From the NCBI GenBank assembly GCA_013202935.1, contig JABMRG010000083.1, forward strand, positions 1 to 13,925: a DNA stretch of 13,925 nucleotides, in the 5' to 3' direction. Numbering within the stretch: the first letter of the stretch is position 1; each line of letters opens with the position of its first letter. Source of the DNA: Candidatus Omnitrophota bacterium. Lineage in GTDB: Bacteria; Omnitrophota; Gorgyraeia; JABMRG01. The notes under the pieces were generated by a model. It was not told the DNA's origin. It did not search any database and worked only from the letters and a program-made list of their open reading frames with translations. Below, piece by piece: positions 13,136-13,925 of this stretch. The position numbers were made by a program, and so were the translations under genes.

Positions 13136-13423
13136 ATGTGTTATGCAGCACCATTAGTAGGAGCGGTAGTTACTACTACCGTATGGAGCAAAACAAAGGA
13201 TGTAAGGACATGGTGGCTTATGCTTATGTTTTACGGTGGCGCTTTATTTGGAGTAATAGACCACTGGTGGAACGGAGAACTATTTCTTATCTCCGAAAAC
13301 ATAGTAAGCGACCTGCTCTTAGGCGTAACTATAAGTGCATTTATCCTTATCGCTTGGGGTGCTATGGTTATAGCTAGCAAAACAAACTTTACTCTAGCTG
13401 CTTACGCCAACGTCAAAAAATAA
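13136..13423 (+). CDS. Small membrane protein of unknown function, MCYAAP start
   Basis: I do not recognise a named family for this 95-aa protein. It starts MCYAAPLVGAVVTTTVWSK, with a weakly hydrophobic N-terminal stretch, then has two clear membrane segments: about residues 25-41 (WWLMLMFYGGALFGVI) and about 56-80 (IVSDLLLGVTISAFILIAWG and onwards). Between them lies the loop DHWWNGELF, with an Asp-His pair and two tryptophans. The C-terminus is short and basic. It follows hypE by 20 bases with a strong AGGAGG site, so it is probably expressed with the hydrogenase operon, perhaps in larger amounts. MCYAAP resembles the MCLATP start of HypC, which may be chance. A role in hydrogenase assembly or in the membrane complex is only a guess from position. 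Confidence 0.75.
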   Translation: MCYAAPLVGAVVTTTVWSKTKDVRTWWLMLMFYGGALFGVIDHWWNGELFLISENIVSDLLLGVTISAFILIAWGAMVIASKTNFTLAAYANVKK

Positions 13424-13427
13424 TCTT

Positions 13428-13925
13428 TTGAAGATTCTTATTACTGGCGCGACAGGCTTTATAGGCAAAAGGCTCTCAGAGAGGGCCTTTGAAAAAGGAC
13501 ATGATCTTATCTGCACAGGCCGCTCTCTTGATAAACTAGGCTCTCTTAGAGATAAGGTAAAGACGGTATACCTTGATATTGAAGACAAAGAAACTACTAA
13601 GAAGTTAATTCACCAGGAAAAACCTGATATAGTTTTTCATTGTGCAGCATTAGTGGATAATATTTCTCTTAAGAGGCTGAGGCGCACAAATGTTGAGGGT
13701 ACAAAGAATTTGCTTGATGCCTGCCTAAAAGAAAGAATAGAAAGAGTAGTCTACCTAAGTTCCATAGCTGTAATAGGCGGAAATTCAGAAGTGCCACTTA
13801 CCGACGATCTTGCCCTTAGCGCAACCAACAACTATGGACAATCCAAGATAGAAGCAGAAAAAGTCGCTCTCCAATATCGCGACAGAGGTTTAAAGGTAGC
13901 TATTATAAGACCTCCTATGGTATAT
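13428..13925 (+). CDS. NAD-dependent epimerase/dehydratase, extended SDR family (3' partial)
   Basis: The first 166 codons of an extended short-chain dehydrogenase are present, and the frame runs off the right edge. The Rossmann motif TGATGFIG lies at residues 6-13, HCAAL at 71-75, the SS catalytic-region pair at 111-112, and the active-site YGQSK (Y136, K140) at 136-140; RPPMVY follows at the edge. The family oxidises, reduces or epimerises nucleotide sugars, steroids or similar substrates; which one cannot be read from this part. I chose the TTG at 13428 because it yields the usual KILITGATGFIG beginning and an in-frame TAG at 13395 blocks longer versions. The Shine-Dalgarno is poor. It starts 4 bases after the small membrane protein and may be co-transcribed, but no functional link to the hydrogenase is evident. 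Confidence 0.88.
   Translation, partial: MKILITGATGFIGKRLSERAFEKGHDLICTGRSLDKLGSLRDKVKTVYLDIEDKETTKKLIHQEKPDIVFHCAALVDNISLKRLRRTNVEGTKNLLDACLKERIERVVYLSSIAVIGGNSEVPLTDDLALSATNNYGQSKIEAEKVALQYRDRGLKVAIIRPPMVY

Overview
This window is one long, tightly packed operon on the + strand. It encodes a membrane-bound group 4 [NiFe] hydrogenase (Mbh/Ech/Hyc type) fused to a complete Mrp-type Na+/H+ antiporter module, followed by hydrogenase maturation (hyp) genes. Both ends are cut: the first gene lacks its 5' end and the last lacks its 3' end. The DNA is A+T-rich. The candidate-phylum flavour (AT-rich bacterial genes, Mbh-like operon, intergenic palindromes built on GGGGACACTTTAC and AGGGACAG) makes me lean to an anaerobic, uncultured bacterium such as Omnitrophota. 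That placement is an inference and not proven.

Layout. Positions 2-2632 encode the hydrogenase core: a NuoH-like membrane anchor (partial), the NuoB-like small subunit, a NuoC-like subunit and the catalytic NuoD-like large subunit with all four Ni-binding cysteines. Positions 2626-8326 encode the ion-pumping arm: a NuoL/MrpA-N-like subunit, an MbhD-MbhE fusion (MrpA C-terminal part), then MrpB, MrpC, MrpD, MrpE, MrpF and MrpG homologues. Positions 8326-8937 encode a NuoI-like 2[4Fe-4S] subunit. Electrons, probably from ferredoxin, would pass through the 2[4Fe-4S] subunit and the small subunit to the NiFe site. There H+ is reduced to H2 and the energy drives Na+/H+ translocation through the antiporter arm.

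Positions 9000-13115 are maturation genes in the order hycI, hypA, hypF, hypC, hypD, hypE. This set is strikingly reduced. HypA has lost its whole zinc-ribbon domain (80 aa). HypF is only its C-terminal Kae1-like half (about 353 aa instead of about 750). HypD has a short N-terminus. No hypB is present. After hypE come a strongly Shine-Dalgarno-led small membrane protein of unknown function (95 aa, starting MCYAAP) and the start of an NAD-dependent epimerase of the extended SDR family.

Most genes overlap or abut, often by ATGA or TAATG. The main exceptions are three junctions, each holding a palindromic, non-coding element: 841-934 (nested inverted repeat), 8943-8987 (small palindrome) and 9697-9849 (a 153-bp element that can fold as a three-armed cloverleaf closed by a perfect 18-bp stem). 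The third element sits exactly where hypB and the N-terminal half of hypF would be expected. No tRNA, rRNA, CRISPR array, transposase gene or convincing terminator was found, and no gene-free stretch exceeds 300 bases.
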